64,000 nt of DNA from Mytilus californianus (Eukaryota > Mollusca > Bivalvia > Mytilida > Mytilidae), in contig NW_026262581.1 of NCBI RefSeq assembly GCF_021869535.1, positions 112,744,771 through 112,808,770 of the forward strand, in the 5' to 3' direction. Below, piece by piece: positions 46,800-58,400 of the stretch (position 1 is its first letter; every line of letters starts with the position of its first letter). A model generated the notes under the pieces. The model ran no database searches. It was not told the origin of the DNA and saw only the letters and a list, made by a program, of their open reading frames with translations. The position numbers and the translations under genes are program-made.

Positions 46800-48270
46800 T
46801 TTTAGTAAAATTTTGCATACAACTTTGACTCGTTGAACTATAACTATCAATCAAAAAAATAATGAATTTCTCTCTTTTATTATCTGAAGTATCACTGATC
46901 GAATTCTCTCAAAATAGGTGAACATTGTATAGAAAGCACATAAAATCAGCGAAAAACATTCTGAAATTTGTCTTCAAATCATCAAATCTCTATTTTTAAA
47001 TCATTTCAAAAGGAGCCTTACTGCCTTAAAGTTTCACTTTGTTCAGAGAATCTGAAAGTGAAGATCGATCATTCATTTATTTAGTAACACTTAAGAAATG
47101 AATCTGCCAAAATTGTACTTATGCATGAATTATGTTTTAAAAGTTCATATCAAATTTCCTTGGATTATTAAGAAATTTCAAAAAAATGGAAACACATTTT
47201 GTAAAGATCTTAAGGTTTCTCAACTATGTATGAAAATAAAATGAAGAATTGCAGTGCTAGTATTCATATTTCTTGAAATCATCAAATCCTATACTGTTAC
47301 TGTTTTTTTTTCTTCATTTGAATTAGATTTTTCAATTTGAATTCATATGTAAAAGCAATTATAACCATGACATTGACAATGGGATTGATAAGTTCAGAGG
47401 CTCTTGTTGGCTTGCTGTAATGTATAATGATGCCCTAAATAAAGTTATTCCTTCTAAACTGACCTAAGTATCAAACTATAACTCACTTATTGATGGAAAT
47501 AAGTTTTAGATTAGGTGACATATACAGACTAGTGCCTTGAATCTAAAAAAAAGTCATTTGGTATTCATATTACATTTACATGTTCTCGTCCTTTTATATG
47601 CATATTAATTTGTTGCTGGACATTAAGCAGCCATCCATCCATCATCATCAGCATTAACTTATAAAAAGCCATTTGGTTATTCACATTTACTGGAAAACTG
47701 ACCGACCTAACAAGCATTTTGATGTGAAACATTTAGACAATAAAAATGAAGCCAAGAGTAGCTTTCTCATGTTGAACTGGCAAGCACTACTTACAACCAC
47801 CACATATATATATATTATATATAAATCTATATATAACCTATTAATCACAACTATAATGACATAATCATCATAACTGGATGCAAATATTTTTCAGTCCACA
47901 AACAAAATGAACGTGTGGTAATGTAACATTTATCAATCATGTGTACCTTTAATAGTATATATAGACTGTTGGATTTAGGTATGCTGTTTTGTTATACCCA
48001 GTTGAGTAATACAATTGTCATGCAAATTGTCTTGTCATTGAAATTTGAAGTCAATGACGCCTGAGCCTGAGTGACCTGCAAGACAAAAACTTCACAACAT
48101 AAGGAACATATGAACAAAGCATTGTTATCCTTCTGAAATACAATCATCATACAAAGTTTTATACATTAATTACCATTTAATGTAATTTTCAGCTGATTAA
48201 AGACATTTGTATCACCTTTGTAACATTCATCATAGGCATCAAAATAACAAGAAAACTGCTACTCAGATAT
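46800..48270. other. Intergenic, mostly unique AT-rich DNA
   Basis: At 47605-47650 there is the dispersed sequence 'ctggacattaagcagccatc' with an ATCC microsatellite (reverse complement of that at 23109), and an (AT)n run near 47805-47835. No gene is seen. The PDCD2 3' UTR should occupy the right end. An ATTAAA-type signal on the minus strand is at about 48174. Confidence 0.45.
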
Positions 48271-48276
48271 TTTTAA

Positions 48277-51200
48277 TCAAATATTAGAATCTGAAAAATC
48301 TTGCTTCCATAAAAACTCCTTATGATAATTATTTCCAATCTCACAAGATCCAGAACAGGTATAAACACATAGAGTTCCCCAGTCTATACTATCTCCTAAA
48401 CTGTCTACTTCTAAATAGGTCAGCAACTGTGGCATAATCTGTAAATAAACACAATATACCATTAATTCCAAACCATCTACATCAATTAAACAAATGTGTC
48501 ATAACATGTAAAACAAAAGCAAAACAAGTGTCATAACATGTAATACAAAGGCAAAAAAAATGCAATGTCTGTATTCAATAATATACTATGCTGTGATCTT
48601 AACTAGAGGCTCCAAGGAACCTGAATTGTACAATAAAATAGAATAAAAGTTTCAAGAGTTTTTATAATATTAGCTATCCAGAGATTATAATTTTAGTGCT
48701 TTCATACCAACTACAAAAATGTACTTAACTTCCGAAGAAAAGATTTAGGATGTATATGTTTCAAAAATGACTTACTGTGGATTCATTATTATTCGTGGGA
48801 TACCAATTTTAATGGATTTTGAGTTTAACACCTTTGGTTAAAACACGGAATCAAATATCCATGATCTACAATTTTTCCTCAATCCACAAAACTTGGTACC
48901 AACGTTAATAAATGAATCCCCAGTACCTAACAGTTGCTTATGAATACAACAAGGTTCCCACTATGTATTACCTCCTTAATTACACAAGCAACCTTACAAG
49001 TTCACTTTTATATATGCATCAAATAAAACTATTTGAAGTTAGAACTTAGTACAGAATATGTTGTAAAGTTGTATATATTTTTTTTCTGTGTTTTGGATTG
49101 CCTGTTTTCAAAACTGTCTTCAATGTTATGTAGGTTATATATGCAAGTTAAGAAAGTAAAGTTTTTGATATCTGCAAATTCACCTGAAACTCAAATGTTC
49201 TTGGTAAACCACATGAGCAATTAGGGATATCACCATCTTTTGGCATATGGCATTCAGAAACCCACAAGGGCTTTCCATTTCTCTGGTATCTCAAGACCTG
49301 AAGAACAATGATTTATATATTAAACATTTTTAAACAGAAAAAAACATCTTATTTTGGCAGCAAAATAAAAAAGACTTTTCAAAAGTTTGACCAATTTATT
49401 ACATCCACATGGACAGAATTTAGGGAATGACAGACACTAATTAATGGCAACAGCTTATGTGACCTAAAAAGGGGATTAAGTGTCATAATAATTTAATTTT
49501 TTTATGAGAATGATACCTAGAAGTTACATATCAAAAATAAAAGTAGATAGAACTTTTTGTTTTTTTCCTTGGTAAATAATCTGCTTTTAATTGAACATGC
49601 AATTGTATGAAAACTAGTACAAAAAAATGTACTGCAAAGCAACTATTTTTTGTGACTTTGCAAGTATAAAAATAAAACAAATATAAATGGTTGTGAATAT
49701 GTCAAAATTATGATCTTATGAATACATCAACAAACTTAAAAATCATTAAAAAAATCTTTGTGAAGTAGCTGGAAAAGGATAACACAAAAATAAGGATCCA
49801 TGAAAATAAATTGGTTTACAGTACGACTGATTGTTTTTAAATGCTATGATAGGAGATAAATTTGTAACTTACAATTTATGTGTACATTTGGAATGATTTG
49901 CAATTGATAGCTCTAACAGCTATTTACATTTGTATATGTATGTATGCTGATTTCTTACTGTTAATTTATTCATAATGTCTAATATAAGACTACATAAACC
50001 ATTTTGCTTTCATGGAAAATACTCACTTGCTCTTGTTCATCTTGTATCCTTTCTTTAAATTTCATGAAAACTTGATCTTGACTGTTGTCAGATACTGCCA
50101 TCTTTTCTAAATCTTTTGCTGCACTATCAGGTAAAACTGATTCAGCTGCCTTTGACTTCATAAATTCTTCATATTCCTTTAGCTTTTCTTCTTCACTTTT
50201 CTCCTTTTCAGTTTCATTAGGTAATATCTCAGGTTCAGTTATAAGTTCATATTCAGGAAAATTGCAGTCAGGATAAACTTTAATTCTACTCACTGTTTTT
50301 GCTATAAACAATATAAATAATAATAATAATAATAATAATAAATTCTTTATTTAAAGAGGGTAAACTCAGTTAGTTACAATAAACTAATCTTCCCTGAGGC
50401 CCTCACATACAAATTACAATACAATAAAAAAACAGATATTTACACATAGTTAATTTACAGTCAATTAGTTCAATGTAATATTACTAACATGATAAGATAT
50501 AAGGCTGTTCAAGATGTACATGTAGTCAAAAAATCAAATACAAATATAAATAAAAGAATATACAAATACATTGTACAAAACATAATCTAAAATAAGCATT
50601 TTTACACTGTCACTCAATGTGGTTTTGACATGGCAATAATGTTGATTGAATGAAAAATATGCAATTGTATATACATTTATACACGAATTACTTGTTTTAA
50701 GCAACAAAACTGTACCAAACTGTAAAGTCACTATTACCATAGATCGGGAACTCTGATGTTCGATGGTTACATGTATTATAAAACCACTTTTACCTTTAAC
50801 AATTGATTAAAAAAAGATTCATATTGATAAAATAACACATCAAAAACAATATGTTATTTTTATTAACACAAATAAACCAGTTTTAGACTACCAGACTCTA
50901 CCATACACTTACAGACTTCTACAGACACAGTATGACTAATATATATAATCACCCTTTTATCATTGTTTATGAATATTCTTATAAAGTACATAAATTTTTA
51001 CAAATTCTTTACAATGAATATAATTTTATGATTAAAATATATTTTCCATTTTTTGTAAACGTCCGCAGTGGCGGATCCAGATATTTTCATAAGGGGGCCC
51101 ACTGACTGCCATAGAGGGGGCCCCCTCCAGTCATGCTTCAGTGATTCCCTAAATAATCAACCAAATTTTTCCCACAAAAGGGGGGGGGGGCCTGGGCACC

Positions 51201-54200
51201 CTGTGCTCCCCTAAATCCGCCTCTGGTCTGTTTGTAGCTGGGACTAATATATGATTTAATAATTATTGGTTCCTGTTTGTAGGAAAAGAACAATTAATTT
51301 TCCCTCCCTTTATACCGAAGTTACCAAACGGCTGAAAAACCATGGCCAAACAGGAACTGGCAGTATGGCTGAGTCGACTGTGACCGAACTGGCAGTTAAA
51401 CTTAATTAGTTCAATAAATGGCTGAAAGGCCTTGCATCAAGTTAAATATAATGAACATTTTGTAACAGTACCCAAATTGCACCGAGTACTCAAATTGCAC
51501 CGAGTACTCAAATTGCACAGAGTACCCAATTTGCACCCATTTTACATAAAAAGTGACGGATATCTTATATGTTTTCTTAGTGACTAAACAATTCGTTTTT
51601 TTATCATTTATCATTTACATGATGATGTACGTGCTTCAACATAGCTAAATATCCAGTCACATCATATATCCACAGATGAAGTCTTCAGTTTAAAAAGTAA
51701 AATTTAAGGAAACGTTGCATGCAAAGTCTACAAAAGTCTACTTTTAATAAACTGTTGTCACAGAAATATGTCTCACATGTCTGCAAATCTGATGGACAGC
51801 AACATCGCAAAAATTCAAAGTTTCTGGACCATGAACTAGGGGGCAGGGCCTTGATATAGTAATCAAACTGATTTGTACTGATAGTAATGCAACTTTATAC
51901 AAAATATCATTGATCTGTCACAAGTAGTTCCTATCAAACTAACTTAAGCAGAAAACTTAACATTGAAAATTGCTTATTAATTGAAAGTCTCTGGACCTTG
52001 ACCTAGGGGGCAGGGCCTCGAAAATAGCTATCAAACTGATGTGTGCTGGTAGTACCCGGTAATGCAACTTAATAGAAAACATCATTGATCTATCACAAGT
52101 AGTTCCTATCAAACTAACTTACATGTAAGCAGAAAACTTAACATTGAAAACTGCTTAATAATTGAAAGTCGCTGGACCTTAACCTAGGGGGCATGGCCTC
52201 GAAATAGCCTTCAAACTGATGTGTACTGATAGTAATGCAACTTAATAGAAAACATCATTGATCTATCACAAGTAGTTCCTATCAAACTAACTTACATGTA
52301 AGCAGAAAACTTAACATTGAAAATTGCTTATTAATTGAAAGTCGCTGGACCTTAACCTAGGGGGCAGGGCCTCGAAATAGCCTTCAAACTATGTGTACTG
52401 ATAGTAATGCAACTTAATAGAAAACATCATTGATCTATCACAAGTAGTTCCTATCAAACTAACTTACATGTAAGCAGAAAACTTAACATTGAAAATTGCT
52501 TATTAATAAAAAGTCACTGGACCTTGACCGAGGGGGGAAGGCCTCGAAATAGATGTCAAACTGATTTGTACTGATAGTAATGCAACTTTATACAAAATAT
52601 CATTGATCTGTCACAAGTAGTTCCTATCAAACTAACTTAAGCAGAAAACTTAACATTGAAAATTGCTTATTAATTGAAAGTCTCTGGACCTTGACCTAGG
52701 AGGCAGGGCCTTGAAAAGAGCTATCAAACTGATATGTACTGGTAGTAATGCAACCTAATAGAAAAAATCATTGATCTATCACAAGTAGTTCCTATCAAAC
52801 TAACTTACATGTAAGCAGAAAACTTAACATTGAAAATTGCTTATTAATTGAAAGTCGCTGGACCTTAACCTAGGAGGCAGGGTCTCGAAATAGTCTTCAA
52901 ACTGATGTGTAATGATAGTAATGCAACTTAATAGAAAACATCATTGATCTATCACAAGTAGTTCCTATCAAACTAACTTACATGTAAGCAGAAAACTTAA
53001 TATTGAAAATTGCTTATTAATAGAAAGTCACTGGACCTTGACCAAGGGGGGAAGGCCTCGAAATAGATGTCAAACTGATATGTACTGATAGTAATGCAAC
53101 TTTATATAACAACAAATGCAGGAACTATATCAATTGGACCTGCTTTGATACGATAACTGCACTTGAATTTTTACTAGATAACATTTTTGTTTGCTATGGA
53201 GATTCCGTATATCTTCAAGTTATCGGAATTCCAATGGGGACTTACTGTGCACCACTTATTGTGGACCTGTTTCTGTGTTGTTATGAGTTACAATTAATGA
53301 CTAAAATCAGTAAAGACCCATCAAACAACATCTGATACAAAAATTTCATAACACTTTTAGATATTTGGATGATATATTGGCTCTCAATAATGACGACTTC
53401 AGTGTGTACACTAAAGAGATTTATCCTTCTGAACTGACTTTAAATAACGCTAATACTAAAAATGAACAGTGCCTTTTCCTGGATCTTGATATTTTTATCT
53501 TTAACAGTGCCTTTTCCTTTTTTTTTAATTAAACCCCATTACTAGTAAACTTAAAATCTGAAATTTATAAAAATTGAAAAGGAGCTTACGTCAATAGATA
53601 TAAACAATTCACCAAAATTTCAGGAAAACTCCTCAAAGCATTTTTGAGTTATTGTCCAAAAACTGGAAAATCCCCCTTTTTGTAATGAATAAAACCCCAT
53701 AACTCGAAAACATAAAATCTAAAATTTATAAAAATCGAAAGGGAGCTCATGTCAATATATATATACAATTCACCAAAGTATCTTGCAAATTGGTGAAAGT
53801 ATTTTTGAGTTTTTGTCCAAAAACCTGAAAATCCCCCTTTTTGTAATGAATAAAACCCCAAAACTCGGAAATGTAAAATCTAAAATTTATAATAAACAAA
53901 AGGGAGCTCATGTCAATAGATATAAACAATTCACCAAAGTTTCATTCAAATTGGTTAAAGCGTTTTTGAGTTAATGTCCGACATGTTGACGACGGATGGA
54001 CGGACAGACATGTTGTAACGGACAGACAGATGGACAATGGTATACCTTATACGTCCCGTAAACGGGCATATAAAAAATAATTAGCAAACCAGAAAAATTC
54101 TGTTTAGGAATGTTTTGACCTCCCAAAACTTGAGAATTTTTTTGGGGTTGTAAAAAAAATTACATGTATAAGTTAATTTTTGGATAATTAATTTAAGGGA

Positions 54201-55288
54201 AGATAATTCTAACCATGAAAATAAAATAAAAATCGTGCAAACTTGCTTATACAAGTAAATATTACTCACATCTTAAATAAAAATGACTTGTATAAAAATG
54301 TTATCCCTGACTGACAGATGTGTAGTTAGTCTATGGTCTGCAAATTGTCAAAAAATATCATAAGGACTTATGAGCTACATGTAAGGTTCCTCAGCTACAT
54401 TTTCAATTCAACATGCTTTCAAAAATTAATTTGCGGATGTAAATAGTAAATAAGATTGTACAATGTATCTATAAAATAAACACACAATGGAAATTTTTGT
54501 CTGTTTCTTCAATAAATCAAGGCGAAAAAAACTGTCAAAATAGATGCATCATGTTAGTATTTCAAACATAATTTTTGAAAAGATATTACAAAAATAAATC
54601 ATTATTTCCAAATTTGGTAGTAATTAGTTCAACGAATGATTTTTGAGGTATCTTAATTATTTTGTCAAATCATTATTCTTACGAAGACCAAATCATAAAA
54701 TCGCTCAGGACACAAAATCCAAAAAGGGATTAGAATTACTGTAGACATACCTGAGGCTGAGGCAGGTGTTGGTACATTACTTTTGCACACTGCCTTATGT
54801 CCTGTTTTCCAGTCTGCTTCTTGATGTTCTTTACTACAGTATGTTGCACTCTGGCATCTTGCACATCTTTTCGACCCTCTAAGTCCGCACACTACACACA
54901 AATCCTGATAAAATTTTGCAGAGGGTCCATCGGTCTCTTTCTTTGGTGGCTCTGGACTGTAAAAGTCATTGTTGCGAGGCAATTGGGATCTTAATGCACA
55001 AAAGTTTTCATTGTTATTCTTACTACAGCATACGACATTTCTACAAACAAAAACAAACAACGCTCTGTGAAAAGCTTTCGGACTCTCTTCAAACGGACAG
55101 TACACTTGCATCAAAAATGATAGTATCTTTCCACATTTTGAACATTCAAGATCTTTGTTTGAAGGTATCGGTGAAAGAGATAGCCAAGCTGGTTTTCCTC
55201 CAACTTTACTTGGGAAATGAAAGCTACATAGCAAATGAGAGTCTGTTCTTTCTACAAAACCCAATTCCACGTTGTTGCTGTCCACCAT
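48277..55288 (-). CDS. PDCD2: Programmed cell death protein 2 (PDCD2), complete, 4 exons
   Basis: PDCD2 is a conserved chaperone of the 40S ribosomal protein uS5 (RPS2) and is needed for small-subunit biogenesis. Exons: 55288-54751, 50301-50027, 49297-49184 and 48438-48277, giving 362 aa (human about 344). Exon 1 encodes the N-terminal PDCD2 domain (VELGFVERTD, FPSKVGGKPAWL, RNNDFYSPEPP) and a MYND zinc finger at 131-168 with C131, C134, C142, C145, C151, H155, H164 and C168. Exon 2 is an acidic Lys/Glu-rich linker. Exons 3-4 form the PDCD2_C domain (PNCSCGLPRTFEFQ, IMPQLLTYL, SIDWGTLCVYTC). All junctions keep frame and the TGA stop follows FSDSNI. Intron 1 (4.4 kb) holds families D and F and a reverse-transcriptase fragment. 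Confidence 0.96.
50305..50420 (-). repeat. (TAA)n-tailed retroelement 3' end
   Basis: A (TAA)n run at 50314-50341 abuts 'attctttatttaaagagggt' and 'cttccctgaggccctcacat'. Read on the minus strand this is a 3' UTR-like piece with AATAAA followed by a trinucleotide tail, typical of a truncated LINE or SINE. It sits right against the acceptor of PDCD2 exon 2. Confidence 0.45.
51066..51226. mobile_element. 161-bp TIR element with CAGTGGCGGAT ends
   Basis: The left end is CAGTGGCGGATCCAG, and the right end, reverse-complemented, is CAGAGGCGGATTTAG. The middle is G-rich with runs of 7-10 G. Fragments of the same terminus appear near 40975, 42900 and 45355. It lies in PDCD2 intron 1. Confidence 0.6.
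51463..51534. repeat. 18-bp tandem repeat, four units
   Basis: The unit 'accgagtactcaaattgc' occurs twice exactly and twice with small changes. Confidence 0.85.
51746..53106 (+). mobile_element. Family D repeat: family C start with a different tandem core, 3' truncated
   Basis: The start AATAAACTGTTgtCACAG and 'atatgtctcac' is that of family C. The core is different: eight units of about 167-182 bp with 'gaccttaacctagggggcag', 'tgatctatcacaagtagttc' and 'taacttacatgtaagcagaa'. No family C end is found. Homology stops where a reverse-transcriptase fragment begins. Confidence 0.75.
53108..53520 (+). pseudogene. Reverse-transcriptase fragment (Penelope-like group)
   Basis: The first frame reads FLLDNIFVCYGDSVYLQVIG and IPMGTYCAPLIVDLFL before a stop at 53333. 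A second frame then continues with RYLDDILALNNDDFSVYTKE and IYPSELTLNNAN. The IPMG-CAP and YLDD blocks are RT motifs B and C, in the form I know from Penelope-like elements. Stop and frameshift show it is dead. Both ends are cut by other repeats. Confidence 0.65.
53530..54075 (+). mobile_element. Family F repeat (three tandem units of about 155 bp)
   Basis: Units contain 'aatgaataaaaccccataac', 'gggagctcatgtcaatagat' and 'caattcaccaaagt'. The 3' part has 'gacggatggacggacagaca' and ends with the hairpin CCCGTaaACGGG then CATATA. This matches the 3' layout of families A, E and G. The 5' end is not found, probably lost at the RT fragment. Confidence 0.6.
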
Positions 55289-55434
55289 ATTGCTTCCGTT
55301 TCACTCTATGTCTTTTCGACGTTTATTAAAGGTATAATTTCACACAGGTTTCAAATACAGTAACGACGGTGATTTAAAGTACTCGACACTAATTCCATAT
55401 TTGAAATATCTAAATACCAAAAAGAAATAAAAAG
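55289..55434. promoter_or_regulatory. Candidate bidirectional promoter of PDCD2 and PITHD1
   Basis: Only 146 bp separate the two start codons, which face away from each other. No TATA box is visible in either direction. 'gcttccgtt' next to the PDCD2 start resembles an ETS core. Both genes are broadly expressed in animals, which fits a shared promoter. Confidence 0.6.
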
Positions 55435-58400
55435 ATGCCAGGCCACGGACACAGTCATGGTGAAGGGGGCTGTGAACATGATCATGACCATGCCCCTGAA
55501 TCAGATCTGGCTTCATCATACAGCCTTTACTTAAAGATAGATACAGAAAGAGTTACATGTTTAAATGAATCAACCGAAGATTCTGGAAAGCATGTATTTA
55601 AACCATGGGACAAAAGGATGGATAAAGAAAAGGTACACATGCAAGATTTAAAAAATAATTAATTTGATATGAGGCAGGTGCTGCTTGATCAGCTCCCGAA
55701 AGATAATTGGTGCATTTTTGTTTTCATCAAACATCATCATACTGTTATCGCTAGTCAAGTATCCAAATTTACAGGACTTAGGCTATTTCTCAAATCATGT
55801 CTTTCACCGGAAAAGATCGTCAATTACCCACTCCTTTATGACGTCATTTACCAGGTAGAAGGCACGCCTGTATCCCTGCACTATTAAAGTTTCAAGCATT
55901 TTCAGGATCGTCGTTCTGCAGGGTAGTCTAGAAATAATTTATGTTCCGTAAGTACGTAACCTCAATTCCCGTACAACGGAAGGGAGGGTGACAAACCAAA
56001 TAGATCTTAATTTCTCGAATATTTTGTGCAGTTTAGCATCGAACTTTTTCACCCGTTCGCTCAACAGGTGTTGGAAGTGATGATGCTATATTATGGTCAA
56101 GTGGTGATGGAAGTCACATGACAGATTGAACTAACTACCGTATCCCGGAACTGGTGTATTGTTACACAGGCACTTGTCTCTGAAAAAAATGTTCCTATAT
56201 ACCTTAATATAAGCATGTCAGAGCTCAGACATATATAAGTCTAAATCTGTGTTTGACTCGTAGAAGTCTAAATTTGTAGGTTTCAAGATTTGTCTCCCTT
56301 TAATTTAAGACAAACTATGACTTCAATAAGTCAATTGGTGTTAAGCAAGAAATATTTGACCTGAATTAAAAAGTTGCAAGTATTGACCCCTATAAGTCGA
56401 TAAGTTACCAAAATTGGTCAACTTCAAGACCCAAGCATATTTATAAAAAGGTCAAGCATCTACATGGATGAAATTATGACAACATTGAAAGACAATGCTT
56501 TGTCTTCTAAAGAAAAATATGCATGAGGGCCTAAAAAAACGGAGATAATGTTTATTTACTTTACAATGCAACCATCTATAACCACACAAAATGAGGAAAA
56601 TAATCTTATGTTAAGTAAAAATGTTCAATTAGATAATTAAATATAGATAGCTCAGGTCCTTGTGAACTCTCAGACAGGTTTATGATGTCATAGGTGGTGC
56701 ACTTTGGCTACTAATTAAAATCAAGTCTTTTCATAAACATAAATAGACCTAAACAAGTCTGTTATTTTCTGACTTAAATAAGTCTGAAAATGAAAACACA
56801 TTTTTATAATAAATACATTTTTTGACTTCTGTAAGTCAAAAACAAAAAACGACTTGTTTATGTCTGAGCTCTGACTGATAAGTGGCAATGTATATTTGTT
56901 CAGCCTAACAGAAGTTCCACTGGAAAATTTGTTATAAATTTTGCCATAATATCTGCTCCTGTTGGCACAAATATTCTATAACCTTAAGGAACAAATACTG
57001 TAATAGTTGTTCCAGTGGAAATAATATTACAGAATATTTTTTTCCACATGGAACTTATATTACGAAGGAACTTCTATTTCATGACAACACAAGGTACCTA
57101 ACTCGCATTTATGAGAAATAACACCCGGTCTCGAACTCCCGTTATAATTCCATTCTGCGGTTGTTCTATCCCACTGAAATTTTGATGTCATAAATCTTCA
57201 TTGAATTATCTACAAAAAGGTGTATAACATGCATAACATGCCTTTTTTGTTATCGGAATCATTCGTAGCAGTCCTTCCAAGTAGGTAATCCCTATATTAT
57301 TTCGACTTCTCACAGTCATGTGGCAATGTTAATCTGGCGTATAGCATGGAACACAAAGTAAAAACTGCACATCTGTTGCAAAAAAAATATCTTACATTGC
57401 AACTTCATCTTGTCCCTTATTTAATAAGTGGCATCAACATCGCACTAGGAGTACTTTTCAGTACTCAGATAAACAAATTTGCTCCTTTTTAATGATTTAG
57501 GGGAAGAAACGAAATACCTGATAGGGTTTTATATCTGACATTGGAAAAGTATGATAATAACATGATAATCCATATGATTGATCGATTGTTGGTGTAAAAC
57601 TGTAAATGCCACTTTCAGCTCTCTTGGCTATATCATGGCTTCAAGTTTTTTTTTTGGTGAAGGAAGCTGGAGTACCTAGAGAGAACTACAGACCTTTGCA
57701 AGGAAAACTTGTAATCCTTGTCAATTAAGAGTCCAATGCACCTTGCCAAAAGTGTGGTTCAAATTTGGAATAAATAATGTGTATATCTTACAATTAATTG
57801 GAATTTTAAAATCCTATTTCTATCTAAATTAACTTGGATCATAGAAATTTTGATAAAATCAGCATGAAAAAAAAAACAAAGCTTAAAGTAGACAACATTG
57901 TAGAAAGGCAGAACTTTTACATGTTATTACATATAGTACACTGTTACATTTGTAAATAGGTTTAACAACAGCTTCAATTACTCCTAAAGACTTTAATAGT
58001 TTCATTTTGATATATGAAAAATTAAACTTATATCTTTTGTTTATTTTAGTTTGTTGAGAGTGATGCTGATGAAGAACTGCTGTTTAATATTCCGTAAGTA
58101 TTATGAATGTACTTATTTCCTCTTGCCAGAGAAGCAACAGGTATATGTTTATTTAGCTGAGAGAGTAAAAATGAATATTGGATTTTCTACCAATGTAAGC
58201 TGAATTAAACATTTCTGATGTTTTATTATGTGGAGTAGTTACAGGTAACTTAAACATGTAAAAAAAAAAACAACGGGAAAATAAATTGGAAGTGTAATCT
58301 ATACTCATTAACAAAAAAAATGCACCACCTCCATTGATTTCTTTGGAATAACAATTCCTATTGCTTATAGCCTTTTAAAAAAGTTTTGAAATAAGACAAA

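Noticed and set aside
55669-55887. A 72-codon ORF in PITHD1 intron 1, just after exon 1
   Set aside because: The exon 1 donor AAG|GTACAC joins exon 2 in frame to the expected FVESDADEELLF. The ORF has no recognisable similarity.
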